Shown: one piece after another, positions 1 to 8,648 of the stretch
How positions within the stretch are numbered: the stretch's first letter is position 1
How the letters are laid out: every line of letters starts with the position of its first letter
Source: Allorhodopirellula solitaria
GTDB lineage: Bacteria > Planctomycetota > Planctomycetia > Pirellulales > Pirellulaceae
Direction: 5' to 3'
NCBI RefSeq assembly: GCF_007859855.1
Contig: NZ_SJPK01000005.1
Location: forward strand, 287,429-351,428
Length of the DNA stretch: 64,000 nucleotides
Position numbers and translations under genes: made by a program
The notes under the pieces: generated by a model
What the model was told of the DNA's origin: nothing
The model's input: the letters and a program-made list of their open reading frames with translations, nothing else
Databases searched by the model: none

Positions 1-278
1 TCACTGCTAAAATGCTGATCTGCCACGGAGCGGACGATCCGTTCGTCCCCGAGGCCGACGTGAAGGCTTGCTTGGACGAACTCGACGCCGCCGACGTGGA
101 CTGGCAGATGAACGTCTATTCGGGAGCCGTGCATTCGTTCACCCAGCCGATGGCGGGCGATGACAACTCACGCGGCGCCGCCTACAACGCCGAAGCCGAT
201 CGTCGGTCTTGGGCGGCCATGCGAGTCTTCTTTGCAGAGCTGTTTGATCAGGATGTTTTGAAGCAGAACGCTGAGTAG
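1..278 (+). CDS. Dienelactone hydrolase family protein, C-terminal end (partial)
   Basis: Only the last ~92 codons are present; the reading frame is already open at base 3, so the gene starts upstream of the window. The visible part is the C-terminal third of an alpha/beta hydrolase. It has the strand carrying the acid residue (CHGADDPFVP, Asp before Pro-Phe-Val-Pro) and the catalytic histidine in the motif GAVHSFTQP, followed by the usual YNAEADRRSW helix. This order matches the dienelactone hydrolase family, where a Cys/Ser-His-Asp triad opens lactone or ester bonds. The nucleophile lies outside the window, so Cys versus Ser cannot be read. Substrate is unknown; many bacterial members are annotated only by fold. 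Confidence 0.8.
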   Translation, partial: TAKMLICHGADDPFVPEADVKACLDELDAADVDWQMNVYSGAVHSFTQPMAGDDNSRGAAYNAEADRRSWAAMRVFFAELFDQDVLKQNAE

Positions 279-447
279 GCCCTCGGTGAGCCGTTTTCTT
301 TTTTTCTAAGAAAAACTCCAGTTCGTCCAACCTGTTCGGCGCCCGAATGGGCCTGTGCTGTTGAACCCGATCGGAAAGCGGAATGAGCGAACTCATGAAC
401 ATTCACTCACTCGGCGATGCCAGTTCTTTGATTACGGAGCACTCCCA

Positions 448-1680
448 GTGAAACATCGACTGAAACAACTATTTAAAATTTGTCTCGCCTTGATCGCCAT
501 TTTGGTCATCGTTGTGGCGTTTTTCAGCTGGCGATCTTTTGCTGCCGTGGAAGCGGCGTTGGAACCGATTCGAGAGCGTGGCGAGCCCGTGTCGATCGTG
601 GATCTCAAGCCCGCTCCGGTCGCGGACGATGAGAACGCTGCCACCTTCCTCACGCCGATGGTCCGAGAGATTGAGCAGGTCGTCAATGAAGCATACTCAA
701 TTGCTTATGCCGAAGACTTTTCCTGGCGGACTGGATTGACGCAGGATCAGACCGCAAAACTGCGCACAATCCTGGACGCTCATCCCAACTTTGCAGATCA
801 ACTCGCCAAGTCATCTCGGTGTAGCAAACTTGCCTGGCCGCTGGACTACGATTCAGGGCCCAACGATCTGACGGAACAGGTGCTGCAAGTGAATCAAGAT
901 GTGCGTTCAATCGCACGGATCCAAGCTTTTCGTGTTCGCTATCTCGCCGCGATTGATAAGCCAGATGAGGCGGCTGCAGTCTGCCTGGAAGAACTACGCT
1001 TGATCCGGCTGCAGGCGGACACGCCCCTGCTGGTCTCATGGCTGGTCAATAGCGTTTGTCGTGTTCAGATCCTCACCGAGCTCAACGGTATCTTGCAGAC
1101 CGAAACGCTGCAGCCAGAGACCCATGCCGCGATCGAAGAAGAGCTCAATCGGCACGCGATTACCGATTCTTTCACGCAGACGCTCAAGACCGAACGCGTT
1201 TTTGGGATCGAGAGTTTTCGTGGGTTTTCCATGCTAGCTTCTCCGTTGACACCCCAGCTAGAGAACTACATCGAATACATGAATGAGCAAATTGAGATTG
1301 GGACCGCGATGCCATTCGAATCGTCACCGAAAACCAAAGTGACTGCCGTTGGGATGACTGAACTCCTCGTACCTTCGATCCAAAACGCTCACGACACGAT
1401 GTTCCGCACGCTCACGATCGAGCGTTGCCTGAGAATCCTCAATGCGTCCCAGTCGCGGCCTGATTCGGAGTCCTCGGTCGAACTCAACGATTTGGGCCTA
1501 CCTGCAGACGCGATCATCGATCCCTATCGCGGAGAACCGCTGATTGCCAAATCGACTGAGGACGGCTGGATCATCTACAGCGTGGGCAAGAACGGCAAAG
1601 ACGATGGAGGTGAGATCGCCCCCGAGAGCGGAACCGACCAATCACTCGATATCGGAATCGGCCCGCCCGCCGCGCGATGA
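448..1680 (+). CDS. Hypothetical membrane-anchored protein (410 aa)
   Basis: A GTG start at 448 is preferred over the longer ATG frame at 355 because GGAG lies about nine bases upstream and the protein then begins with a short basic stretch and a single transmembrane helix (about residues 8-26). The body is largely helical with no enzyme motif I recognise. The C-terminus has the pattern DPYRGEPL followed by a YSVGKNGKDDGG-type segment. I have seen that kind of ending on secreted or membrane planctomycete proteins, where it resembles the tail of pseudopilin-like proteins. It is probably anchored in the inner membrane with the bulk outside the cytoplasm. Function unknown. It stands alone, with the next gene beyond a repeat. 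Confidence 0.7.
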   Translation: MKHRLKQLFKICLALIAILVIVVAFFSWRSFAAVEAALEPIRERGEPVSIVDLKPAPVADDENAATFLTPMVREIEQVVNEAYSIAYAEDFSWRTGLTQDQTAKLRTILDAHPNFADQLAKSSRCSKLAWPLDYDSGPNDLTEQVLQVNQDVRSIARIQAFRVRYLAAIDKPDEAAAVCLEELRLIRLQADTPLLVSWLVNSVCRVQILTELNGILQTETLQPETHAAIEEELNRHAITDSFTQTLKTERVFGIESFRGFSMLASPLTPQLENYIEYMNEQIEIGTAMPFESSPKTKVTAVGMTELLVPSIQNAHDTMFRTLTIERCLRILNASQSRPDSESSVELNDLGLPADAIIDPYRGEPLIAKSTEDGWIIYSVGKNGKDDGGEIAPESGTDQSLDIGIGPPAAR

Positions 1681-1723
1681 GTACCGAAGAAAATGCGGGA
1701 TCGCCAACATGTAACCACCGCAA

Positions 1724-1937
1724 TGAGCCGAGTGCCGTGAGGCCACCCGGGGCCTCACGCCCAATGCCATCTACTTTGCCCCCGTTCGGGGCATCATCAC
1801 GATGGTAACCCGACGCGTCAGCGAGGACAATGCAGTGTTTTGCGTGGCGAACAAGTGATCCTCGCTGACGCGTCGGGTTACCAAGACCGCTTCGCGGTCG
1901 AAAGTAGATGGCATTGGCCTCACGGCCCTCGGCTCAC
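1724..1937. repeat. Large dispersed palindromic repeat, copy 1
   Basis: This stretch of about 214 bp is a nested palindrome. Outer arms run from the GAGCCGAG at about 1725 to its complement at about 1936. The next pair of arms (1761-1777 and 1901-1917) is a perfect 17-bp inverted repeat, and the innermost pair (1804-1827 and 1859-1882) is a perfect 24-bp inverted repeat containing CCCGACGCGTCAGCGAGG. Two small hairpins sit between the arms (1778-1792, 1885-1899). A second, interrupted copy in opposite orientation lies at about 39441-39712. There is no coding capacity, and the element ends about 90 bp before the sigma-factor start. It looks like a MITE or REP-type dispersed element. Confidence 0.85.
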
Positions 1938-2024
1938 AGGAAACTATTACGCGTTTCCACCATTTTTCGTGCAAGGTTCTCGCCCCTGGTAAGATTTAAC
2001 TACCAACCACTGGAGGCTGAGACA

Positions 2025-2654
2025 TTGTTGACGATCCATCCTGAGACGAGAGCGAGTCTGATTTTGCGGCTGGGCGATCCGGCTGACGATTCGGCTTGGT
2101 CCGAGTTCCTGCAAATCTACGAACCACTGTTGCTGCGTTTGGCGACCCGATGGGGGCTGCAGCAAGCGGACGCTTTGGAAGTGGTCCAGGAGACTTTGTT
2201 GGCGGTTGCCAAGGCGATTCCCAGTTTCGATCGCGACCAACACGCCGGTGCATTTCGCGGTTGGCTCGCCGCGATCACCCGCAACAAACTGGCCGATCAC
2301 CTCAGTCGGGCTCGGCGGCGCGAATCCGCATCCGGAGATTCCGATGTCCGTCGCTGGCTCGATCAGGTGGCGGGAAACACCTCCGACGCGAGCGTTTGGG
2401 ACTGGAATCAAAAACAACAGATCTATGCATGGGCGGCTGCCAAGGTGCAGCAACAGGTCAGCCCCTCGACCTGGCAAGCCTTCCATCGCACGGCGGTACA
2501 AGGTGAACCAGTCGCCGAGGTTGCCACCGATCTACAGATGCGTGAGGGCATGGTTTATGTCGCTCGTAGCCGGGTGATGGCGCGGCTGCGCAAGTCGGTT
2601 GCTCAGTGGCAGGTTGCCCCGATAGGCGAAGACGGACCGACGGGGAACCCATGA
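2025..2654 (+). CDS. RNA polymerase sigma factor, sigma-70/ECF family
   Basis: A 209-aa protein with the two-domain layout of extracytoplasmic-function sigma factors. Region 2 is visible as WSEFLQIYEPLLLRLATRWG and the ADALEVVQETLLAV segment, followed by FRGWLAAITRNKLADHLSR, which corresponds to the -10 recognition and melting helices. Region 4 is the helix-turn-helix near GEPVAEVATDLQMREGMVYV. A TTG start at 2025 is chosen because GGAGG precedes it by eight bases; the ATG at 1908 would start inside the palindromic repeat. The stop overlaps the ATG of the kinase gene (ATGA), so the two are co-translated. It probably directs RNA polymerase to a small regulon controlled by the neighbouring membrane kinase. 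The signal is unknown. Confidence 0.88.
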   Translation: MLTIHPETRASLILRLGDPADDSAWSEFLQIYEPLLLRLATRWGLQQADALEVVQETLLAVAKAIPSFDRDQHAGAFRGWLAAITRNKLADHLSRARRRESASGDSDVRRWLDQVAGNTSDASVWDWNQKQQIYAWAAAKVQQQVSPSTWQAFHRTAVQGEPVAEVATDLQMREGMVYVARSRVMARLRKSVAQWQVAPIGEDGPTGNP

Positions 2655-4195
2655 ACTGCAACCCTGAAATCTTAGCAACGCTCGTGCTGCAGAGCAGCGA
2701 ACCGGGCGAGGAAGCCGACGCGGTGGCAGCTCACCTGGAACAGTGCGAGTCATGCCGTGATGAGCTGGTGCGACTCGGTGGCGAAAAACGAGACTGGACC
2801 GCAACGCAAGAATGCCTCGCGGACTGTCAGCCACAGGCCGATGAGCTCGACCCGTCGAGCGTCTTTCAACCCACCGTCGATCTGAGTTTTCTCGAGCCAG
2901 CGACTCATCCGGAAATGTTGGGGCGAATCGGCCGCTATGAGATCGAGAGTTTGTTGGGCCAGGGCGGGATGGGGGTGGTCTTTCGCGCCCACGACAGCGA
3001 CCTGCAGCGGGCCGTTGCGGTCAAGGTGCTGGCGCCGCATTGGGCCATGTCTGCGGTCGCGAGACAGCGATTCGCGCGGGAGGCTGAGGCCGCCGCCAGT
3101 GTCGCTCATGAGAATGTGATTCCGATCTACAACGTCGATGCCAACGCGAAACTGCCCTACCTCGTGATGCGGTACGTCCCCGGCATGACGCTGCAGCGTT
3201 GGGTCCACACGCATGGACCGCTCAGCGCGGGAACGATCCTGCGCGTCGCCGGCCAGCTCGCCGAGGGGCTCGCCGCCGCCCATCGCCGTGGCCTCGTCCA
3301 CCGCGATATCAAGCCTGGCAACGTGCTCGTCGGGGAGAATATCGAGCGAGTTTGGATCACCGATTTTGGCTTGGCCCGCGCCGCCGATTCAGTAACCCTT
3401 ACTCAAACCGGCGTGATCGCCGGGACACCGCACTACATGAGCCCCGAGCAAGCGCGGGGCCAGCCGATCGATCATCGCAGCGATCTGTTCAGCCTCGGCT
3501 GTGTGCTGTACTTCCTCTGCACCGCCAAGCCTCCGTTCGAGGCCGACAATACGCTCGCCGTGCTGCACAAGATTGTGACCGAAGATCCACCCCCGCTCGC
3601 TCCGCTGCGTGACGATTTACCACCCCGGTTCGTCCGATTGGTTCAATCACTCCTCCAGCGAACGATCGACCGTCGACCCCAGGATTGCTCCGCCGTGATC
3701 AACGAAATCGCAAAATCACAAACCGAGAAACAAAGCCCGCCAGCCCGTCGATCGCGCGTCAACACGCCACGCCGACGATGGATGAAACTCGGTGTTTCCG
3801 CCGCCGCTTTGTTGCTGGTGGCGGTGTGGGTGAACCGACTATCGGTGCACTACCTCACGCGCAACGCCCCACTTCCGCGGCCGGCCTACAACGCGCCGCC
3901 GCAGGGTCTCCCATCCCGCACCACCGCGAACGTCATCGCGGAGGCCCCCAGCGGCAAGTTCAGCCAGGCAGCGAGCAAGATCGCAGCATCGATTAACGAT
4001 CCGCGACTCAACCAACAGTATCGAGACCTGGAGCAACGCCTGAAAAATGCCGATCTTCTGACCGCCTCCGACGGCGCGCGACTGTTCTCCGAACACGCTT
4101 GGTTCACGAAGGAATCATGGGATCGCGATGTGTCTGCGATTGACCATGAAATCACACAGCTCCTGGGTTCCGAACCAACTTTCTATTCCCCGTAG
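2651..4195 (+). CDS. Membrane Ser/Thr protein kinase with N-terminal anti-sigma-type zinc motif
   Basis: 514 aa. Residues 28-35 form H-x3-C-x2-C (HLEQCESC), the zinc motif of ZAS anti-sigma factors. A complete Hanks-type kinase domain follows from about residue 93: Gly loop LGQGGMG, ATP-binding Lys at about 125 in VAVKVL, catalytic HRDIKPGN (H217-R218-D219), DFG at about 238, and the GTPHYMSPEQARG activation segment. A transmembrane helix at about 379-397 leaves a short C-terminal domain of about 115 residues outside the cytoplasm. The start overlaps the sigma-factor stop by four bases. The fusion of an anti-sigma zinc motif to a kinase next to its likely sigma partner suggests direct control by sequestration, phosphorylation or both; this is inference. 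Confidence 0.9.
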   Translation: MNCNPEILATLVLQSSEPGEEADAVAAHLEQCESCRDELVRLGGEKRDWTATQECLADCQPQADELDPSSVFQPTVDLSFLEPATHPEMLGRIGRYEIESLLGQGGMGVVFRAHDSDLQRAVAVKVLAPHWAMSAVARQRFAREAEAAASVAHENVIPIYNVDANAKLPYLVMRYVPGMTLQRWVHTHGPLSAGTILRVAGQLAEGLAAAHRRGLVHRDIKPGNVLVGENIERVWITDFGLARAADSVTLTQTGVIAGTPHYMSPEQARGQPIDHRSDLFSLGCVLYFLCTAKPPFEADNTLAVLHKIVTEDPPPLAPLRDDLPPRFVRLVQSLLQRTIDRRPQDCSAVINEIAKSQTEKQSPPARRSRVNTPRRRWMKLGVSAAALLLVAVWVNRLSVHYLTRNAPLPRPAYNAPPQGLPSRTTANVIAEAPSGKFSQAASKIAASINDPRLNQQYRDLEQRLKNADLLTASDGARLFSEHAWFTKESWDRDVSAIDHEITQLLGSEPTFYSP

Positions 4196-4235
4196 TCCTT
4201 CTCCCCGCAACAATTCTCTTCGAGGTCACCGAACA

Positions 4236-4859
4236 ATGAAGATTTCCGCACTGGTCCTGTCCACCACTCTGCTCGGTCTGTCGGCAGCGAATGCCCAGGA
4301 CAAATCTCAAACGCCTGCAGAGCCTCCTCCCTACGTCGCAAACCCGTTTGAGCTGCACGTCCCCAATTATGATGCACCAGGCTCCATGGGCATGGGGATG
4401 GACATGGGCATGGGAATGGATATGGGAATGGGAATGGACAGCGGAATGAACATGGAGATGGGAGCTGCGTACGGAAGTGCTGGCATGGGCGCGTTGGGGG
4501 GCCCATCGGGCAAGGACTTGTTTCGCAAGCGGTTGCGGGTGGCCATCTCACGGATTAGCGAATCCGAAGATGCTGCCGAGAAAGAAGCTTTGTTGAAATA
4601 CACTCAAACGGCTTTGCAGGAACAGTACGACGAGATGATCGCTCGCCGCACCAAAGATTTGAATCGGCTCCAAGAGCGTCTCGCGAAACTCGAAGCCGAT
4701 TTGCAGAAGCGGGCTGCTGCCAAGGACCGTGTGGTCAAGTTGCAGATGCAATCGGTCATCCTCGCCGCCGAAGGGCTGCTCGACCTGAATAGTCTGCAAC
4801 CGGCATCGGGTATGGGTGCCGGGGAGATGGGGGATTCAATGGGCTACGAGATCCACTGA
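4236..4859 (+). CDS. Secreted Met/Gly-rich protein with coiled-coil C-terminus
   Basis: 207 aa. The ATG at 4236 gives a clear signal peptide (MKISALVLSTTLLGLSAANA, cleavage after ANA), and GAGG lies about ten bases upstream. After a Pro-rich linker, residues of about 50-76 form a repeat of the type MGMGMD/MGMGMDSGMNMEMG with roughly every second residue Met. The rest, about residues 95-190, is strongly charged and helical (AKLEADLQKRAAAKDRVVKL) and should form a coiled coil. Met-rich secreted segments can bind Cu(I), or may simply be a flexible spacer; nothing else points to copper here. It follows the kinase gene by 40 bp in the same orientation and may be transcribed with it. No known family recognised. 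Confidence 0.75.
   Translation: MKISALVLSTTLLGLSAANAQDKSQTPAEPPPYVANPFELHVPNYDAPGSMGMGMDMGMGMDMGMGMDSGMNMEMGAAYGSAGMGALGGPSGKDLFRKRLRVAISRISESEDAAEKEALLKYTQTALQEQYDEMIARRTKDLNRLQERLAKLEADLQKRAAAKDRVVKLQMQSVILAAEGLLDLNSLQPASGMGAGEMGDSMGYEIH
4384..4463. repeat. Degenerate 6/12-bp tandem repeat coding the Met-rich tract
   Basis: Repeats of ATGGGC/ATGGGA/ATGGAC run in frame through the secreted protein at 4236, giving Met-Gly and Met-Asp dipeptides. The period is six bases with a clearer twelve-base higher order. This is a site where slippage could change the protein length. Confidence 0.8.
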
Positions 4860-4893
4860 ATCGACCGCCCCGGCGGCAGGCAGCTGCGTTGAC

Positions 4894-7866
4894 CTACGGC
4901 CGACGGGCATTCTGCTTGGCCCGCAGCAACCGCTCGCTGTAGCTAAGCTCTTCCGCGGGTGGCTCGTTCTCGCGCTCTGCAGGTGTCTCGTCGACGGTGA
5001 ACGACCGCTTGCCCGCGTGCGCTTGTGATTTAGCCTGCCGCAGTGCGTCGAGCCGGTCGACGCTTGCGGCGACTCCATCGCTTTGACTCGGCGACGGCGA
5101 TACGAACTGTTTGAGCCAACCGAAACGGGGTGCGATGCGGCGGACCATCACGTCGAGAAAAAACAAGCAACAGGCGAGCAATACCAACATCGGCCATGCG
5201 TCTCGAATGGAGCCGATAGCCGCCAAGCCACTGCGATACGGATTCAATTCTATGATGCCCCCGACGTCGGCTCCCGCGAGTCTCACGACTTCACCACTGG
5301 ACGCTTCGTCCGTTTCAGATTTCGCAACTCGATCCATCAGCGGTACATTGGTCTGGCGGGCCCGGTACTCCTTGCTGGCTGATACAGTCACGGCTGTCGT
5401 CAGCGGCGCCGACGAGGCATCGGGAACGACTTGAATGAAGTAGTTCCCCGCTTGATCGGCTGAGAACGTGCCTGAGTAGCGCCCCGGTGACGATTGGCTG
5501 AGGGACAGCCCGACCGGTTCGAGATCGGGGCCGAGTACGGATGCGGCGGGCTCGAGAAAGTTCAAAAAGCGATCTTCGGCATCGAGCGCGTTGACGACCA
5601 CCTCGACGTCACCATCGCGGACAATTGTCGCGAGTGAGAACTGGCCCGTGTCGCCCGCCGGGCGCATCAACCAGCGGACGAGTTGGCTCATCAGTTTGGA
5701 ATCGCCCGACCACGCATTCCAATCATGGGCCCATCGCTGTCCACCGTCGGTGGTAAGAACGGCCGATCGACCGAGCCCGTACTGCCAAACGGCGAGAATG
5801 GGATGGCTCATCTCTTGAGGGCCGGGGGCCGCGATCAGTGATTGAGCCAGCGGGCTGTCCTTCATCGTCGTCATCACGTAGCCGTGGATCGGTGGCGGCG
5901 TATCGATACCGGCGAGTAACTCATGCGAGTAGGTGATTTGCGGCTGCACGCCAGGCCCACTCTCAAAAATCAGCGGGCGTGAGACACGGCGTGATTCCCG
6001 CATCACGATCTGGGGAATCGCCTTAGGCGAAATCACATGATAGAGCTTGCCACCTCCCGAATTGGCGATCCGCCGCAACAAATTCACGTCCGCGCCCTGT
6101 CCGATCGCGACCGAGGTGACGGTAATACCCGCATCCTTCATCTGCTGGACCAATTCCAAGAATGCGCCTGGGCTGGTCTGCCCGTCGGTCAGCACAATCA
6201 TGTGCTTGACGGCTGCATCGGCGCGGACGAGATCCGCATAGGCTTGTCGCATCGCAGGATACATATCCGTTCCGCCGCCCGGACGAATACGACCGATCAT
6301 GGGCAGCATATGGGAACGCTGGCCAATCTTCTGCATCGGGATGACTTCGTGTGCGGCGGAGTCAAACGAAATCACGCCGAGCGAATCGTTGGGGCCGAGC
6401 ATCATCACGGCAGCCCGCGCGGCTGCCTTGCAGAGCAACATCTTTTCGCCGTCCATCGACCCCGAACTATCAATGACCAGGGAGAGAGCGCCTACCGCGT
6501 TGACCTTGGAGTTCTTGATCTCAAAATCCACTGGCATGGCGGTTTCGATCTCGGTCCCTGTCCAACCACCTGCGCCGAGCGAGTCGGGACCTCCGATCAT
6601 CAGCAAGCCCGCCCCGAGTTGTTGGGTGTTGCGAACGAGAAGTGAGATTTGATCGTCTGTGAACTGCGAAATCGTGCTGGCCGAATCCCCGCTCACCCGC
6701 GGCACGTTGGCCAGGATGACGGCATCGTAGGCCTGCAGTTCAGCCAGCGACGTGAAGGTCGCATCGCTGGGTTGGACAGTGACTTCGATCGCCTCATCGC
6801 GAAGCATGTCAACGAACTGGGACCAATCCTCCGACGCCTTAGCGGGCTCGATCAACAGCACACGACTCTTGCCACGCACGTTCACAAATGTGCTCGAACG
6901 ATTGTTCTGATCGCGAGTGTCGCTCGACGCGGTATCGGCAATGAACTGGGCCGCGTACGTGTAGGGCGCAGGCCGTGTGATCGTGTGCTGCAGTGGGAAG
7001 ACGTTCTTGCCAGGGGTGACCTCCACGGTTTGCTCGGCCAACAACTCCTCCTCGCCATTGAAGGTCCGCGTGATGCGAAGCCGTCCTTTCACGATGCCCT
7101 GTTTTTCTCCGCCGGGTTGGCCGGAGTCGACCGTCCCTGCGGGCCCGTCGGACTCCGACAGGTCTGGATCGCTCTGCCCAATGCTCTCGACGACCACGCG
7201 CGCTTCGAGTGGTTGCCCGGTGCGAATTTCGGTGGGCATGTCGATCCGCTCGACAATCACATCGGCGCCCGCGTGGGGCGGGACAGCGACGAAGTCGATG
7301 CCGATACCCGAGGCGATAATGGGGGACGCGACGGTTTCGACGTGGCCCTGAGTCTCGTTGCCGTCGGTGAACACGACGATCCGCCGCCGGGTGTCCGTCG
7401 GCATCGATGCTGCCGCCAGCGTCAGGGCTTGCTCCAAATTGGTCGCATCGGTCCGGATTTCGACTTGGCCCCGGCCCGATCCGCTCGGCAAGTCATCGTG
7501 GAAGGGAGGGATCTCGATCGACGCATCTGCACCAAACAGAATCACGCCCGCGAGGTCTTCTCGCGAGGCGCTGCGATGCTCAGCGGCGTTGCGACGCGCG
7601 TACTCATACAACCGATCGCGCTGATCCGATTGGATGCTGTCGGATTGATCGAGCACGTACATCACCGAGACACGATCGGTCGTCCACGCCAAGCGTGTGC
7701 CCGCGATCGCGAGCACCACCGCACCGATCACGGCCGCGCGCAAGAGAATCGCTACAAGACAACGCAGGCGACCGAGACTCTGTAGACGGCGATAACCATA
7801 GACAGCCACCAGCGGCAGCAGGACTAGCAGCCACAAGTATTCCGGAGCGTCGAAGGTCAATTGCAT
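4894..7866 (-). CDS. Large membrane protein with two von Willebrand A domains and a glutamine-amidotransferase-like domain
   Basis: 990 aa from the ATG at 7866; longer starts would run into the rhodanese gene that ends at 7877. Two N-terminal transmembrane helices (about residues 11-25 and 38-58) are followed by a first vWA domain whose metal site reads DQSDS (about 70-200). Then come an immunoglobulin-like stretch, a GATase1-like segment with MIGGPDSLGAGGW (about 375-430), and a second vWA domain with the canonical DSSGSM site (about 465-600). A C-terminal transmembrane helix and a cytoplasmic Arg/Lys-rich tail close the protein. The architecture matches the large vWA membrane proteins often found with MoxR-type ATPase clusters; no MoxR gene lies next to it here. 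It presumably binds a metal-dependent partner at the cell envelope. Partner unknown. Confidence 0.85.
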   Translation of the reverse strand: MQLTFDAPEYLWLLVLLPLVAVYGYRRLQSLGRLRCLVAILLRAAVIGAVVLAIAGTRLAWTTDRVSVMYVLDQSDSIQSDQRDRLYEYARRNAAEHRSASREDLAGVILFGADASIEIPPFHDDLPSGSGRGQVEIRTDATNLEQALTLAAASMPTDTRRRIVVFTDGNETQGHVETVASPIIASGIGIDFVAVPPHAGADVIVERIDMPTEIRTGQPLEARVVVESIGQSDPDLSESDGPAGTVDSGQPGGEKQGIVKGRLRITRTFNGEEELLAEQTVEVTPGKNVFPLQHTITRPAPYTYAAQFIADTASSDTRDQNNRSSTFVNVRGKSRVLLIEPAKASEDWSQFVDMLRDEAIEVTVQPSDATFTSLAELQAYDAVILANVPRVSGDSASTISQFTDDQISLLVRNTQQLGAGLLMIGGPDSLGAGGWTGTEIETAMPVDFEIKNSKVNAVGALSLVIDSSGSMDGEKMLLCKAAARAAVMMLGPNDSLGVISFDSAAHEVIPMQKIGQRSHMLPMIGRIRPGGGTDMYPAMRQAYADLVRADAAVKHMIVLTDGQTSPGAFLELVQQMKDAGITVTSVAIGQGADVNLLRRIANSGGGKLYHVISPKAIPQIVMRESRRVSRPLIFESGPGVQPQITYSHELLAGIDTPPPIHGYVMTTMKDSPLAQSLIAAPGPQEMSHPILAVWQYGLGRSAVLTTDGGQRWAHDWNAWSGDSKLMSQLVRWLMRPAGDTGQFSLATIVRDGDVEVVVNALDAEDRFLNFLEPAASVLGPDLEPVGLSLSQSSPGRYSGTFSADQAGNYFIQVVPDASSAPLTTAVTVSASKEYRARQTNVPLMDRVAKSETDEASSGEVVRLAGADVGGIIELNPYRSGLAAIGSIRDAWPMLVLLACCLFFLDVMVRRIAPRFGWLKQFVSPSPSQSDGVAASVDRLDALRQAKSQAHAGKRSFTVDETPAERENEPPAEELSYSERLLRAKQNARRP

Positions 7867-7876
7867 GCCGAGAACA

Positions 7877-8407
7877 TCACTGAGTGACTTGTTCGTACCC
7901 GGCGGGCACCGAATAGCGATCGCTAAAGGTGTGCACACGGCGGGTTGGTTTCCCTTCGACCGTGACGAGCGGCAGCCCCGCCTCGACCCAACCGAGAATA
8001 CTGTCCTGATAGTTTTTTACCTTCACGCCCTCGCCAGCGAGCTTCTGAGCATACTTCTTGCTACGCCCTCCGCTGAGACAGTAGGCGATCGCCGTGCGGC
8101 CTTGATACTTCTTCGCGTTCTTTTCATATTCCGCTTTGGTGATCGATCCAGGGATGACCGACACTTGGATTTCGGCATCGCTACGCACATCGACCACGAC
8201 GAAATCCGATGCCGGCGGGGTCTCTCCGGCCGCTTTCGCTTTCTCCGCTGCCTGTTTCTGCTCGCTTAGCATCTGCTGCAGGTCGCTCGTCTGAATCGTT
8301 TCGATCGCAGGCCCGCTACTGAATAATCTGCTGAACTGAGCGGATGCAAGTTGGGACGAAATCGCGCTGAGAAGAAGCAAGGCGAGGAACGTAAATGTTC
8401 GATTCAT
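7877..8407 (-). CDS. Secreted rhodanese-domain protein
   Basis: 176 aa with a signal peptide ending in ASA (residues 1-23). A single rhodanese domain spans about residues 35-150, with the active-site loop CLSGGRS and its cysteine at about residue 110. The domain fits a sulfurtransferase or thiol-redox role in the periplasm. A charged helical insert (QKQAAEKAKAAGETPPASD) sits before the VVVDVRSDAE strand. The gene is 10 bp upstream of the vWA gene on the same strand, so the two are probably co-transcribed. The substrate cannot be read from the sequence. Confidence 0.85.
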   Translation of the reverse strand: MNRTFTFLALLLLSAISSQLASAQFSRLFSSGPAIETIQTSDLQQMLSEQKQAAEKAKAAGETPPASDFVVVDVRSDAEIQVSVIPGSITKAEYEKNAKKYQGRTAIAYCLSGGRSKKYAQKLAGEGVKVKNYQDSILGWVEAGLPLVTVEGKPTRRVHTFSDRYSVPAGYEQVTQ

Positions 8408-8648
8408 GACGAGGCGGAGTTCTTAGTGGGTTGGATTTGGAGCGGTATCGGTTGGCCCCAATATAACGCAGTGGGGCACCGATGTGCTGAGAAATCCGGT
8501 CGCCCTACATCGACTCTCGCCGCGCGGGATCGCGAGAACAACCTCTCGTAACCTCCGACGGCGCCAAGGGCACCGAGGGCTGTTGAGACACCTACCAACC
8601 TGCCCCCTCAGGTGCTGGTCACTCGGGAAGCAACGTTTTGCCGATCGT

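Noticed and set aside
6649-7785. 378-codon plus-strand frame inside the vWA gene
   Set aside because: Antisense to a multi-domain protein with intact motifs.
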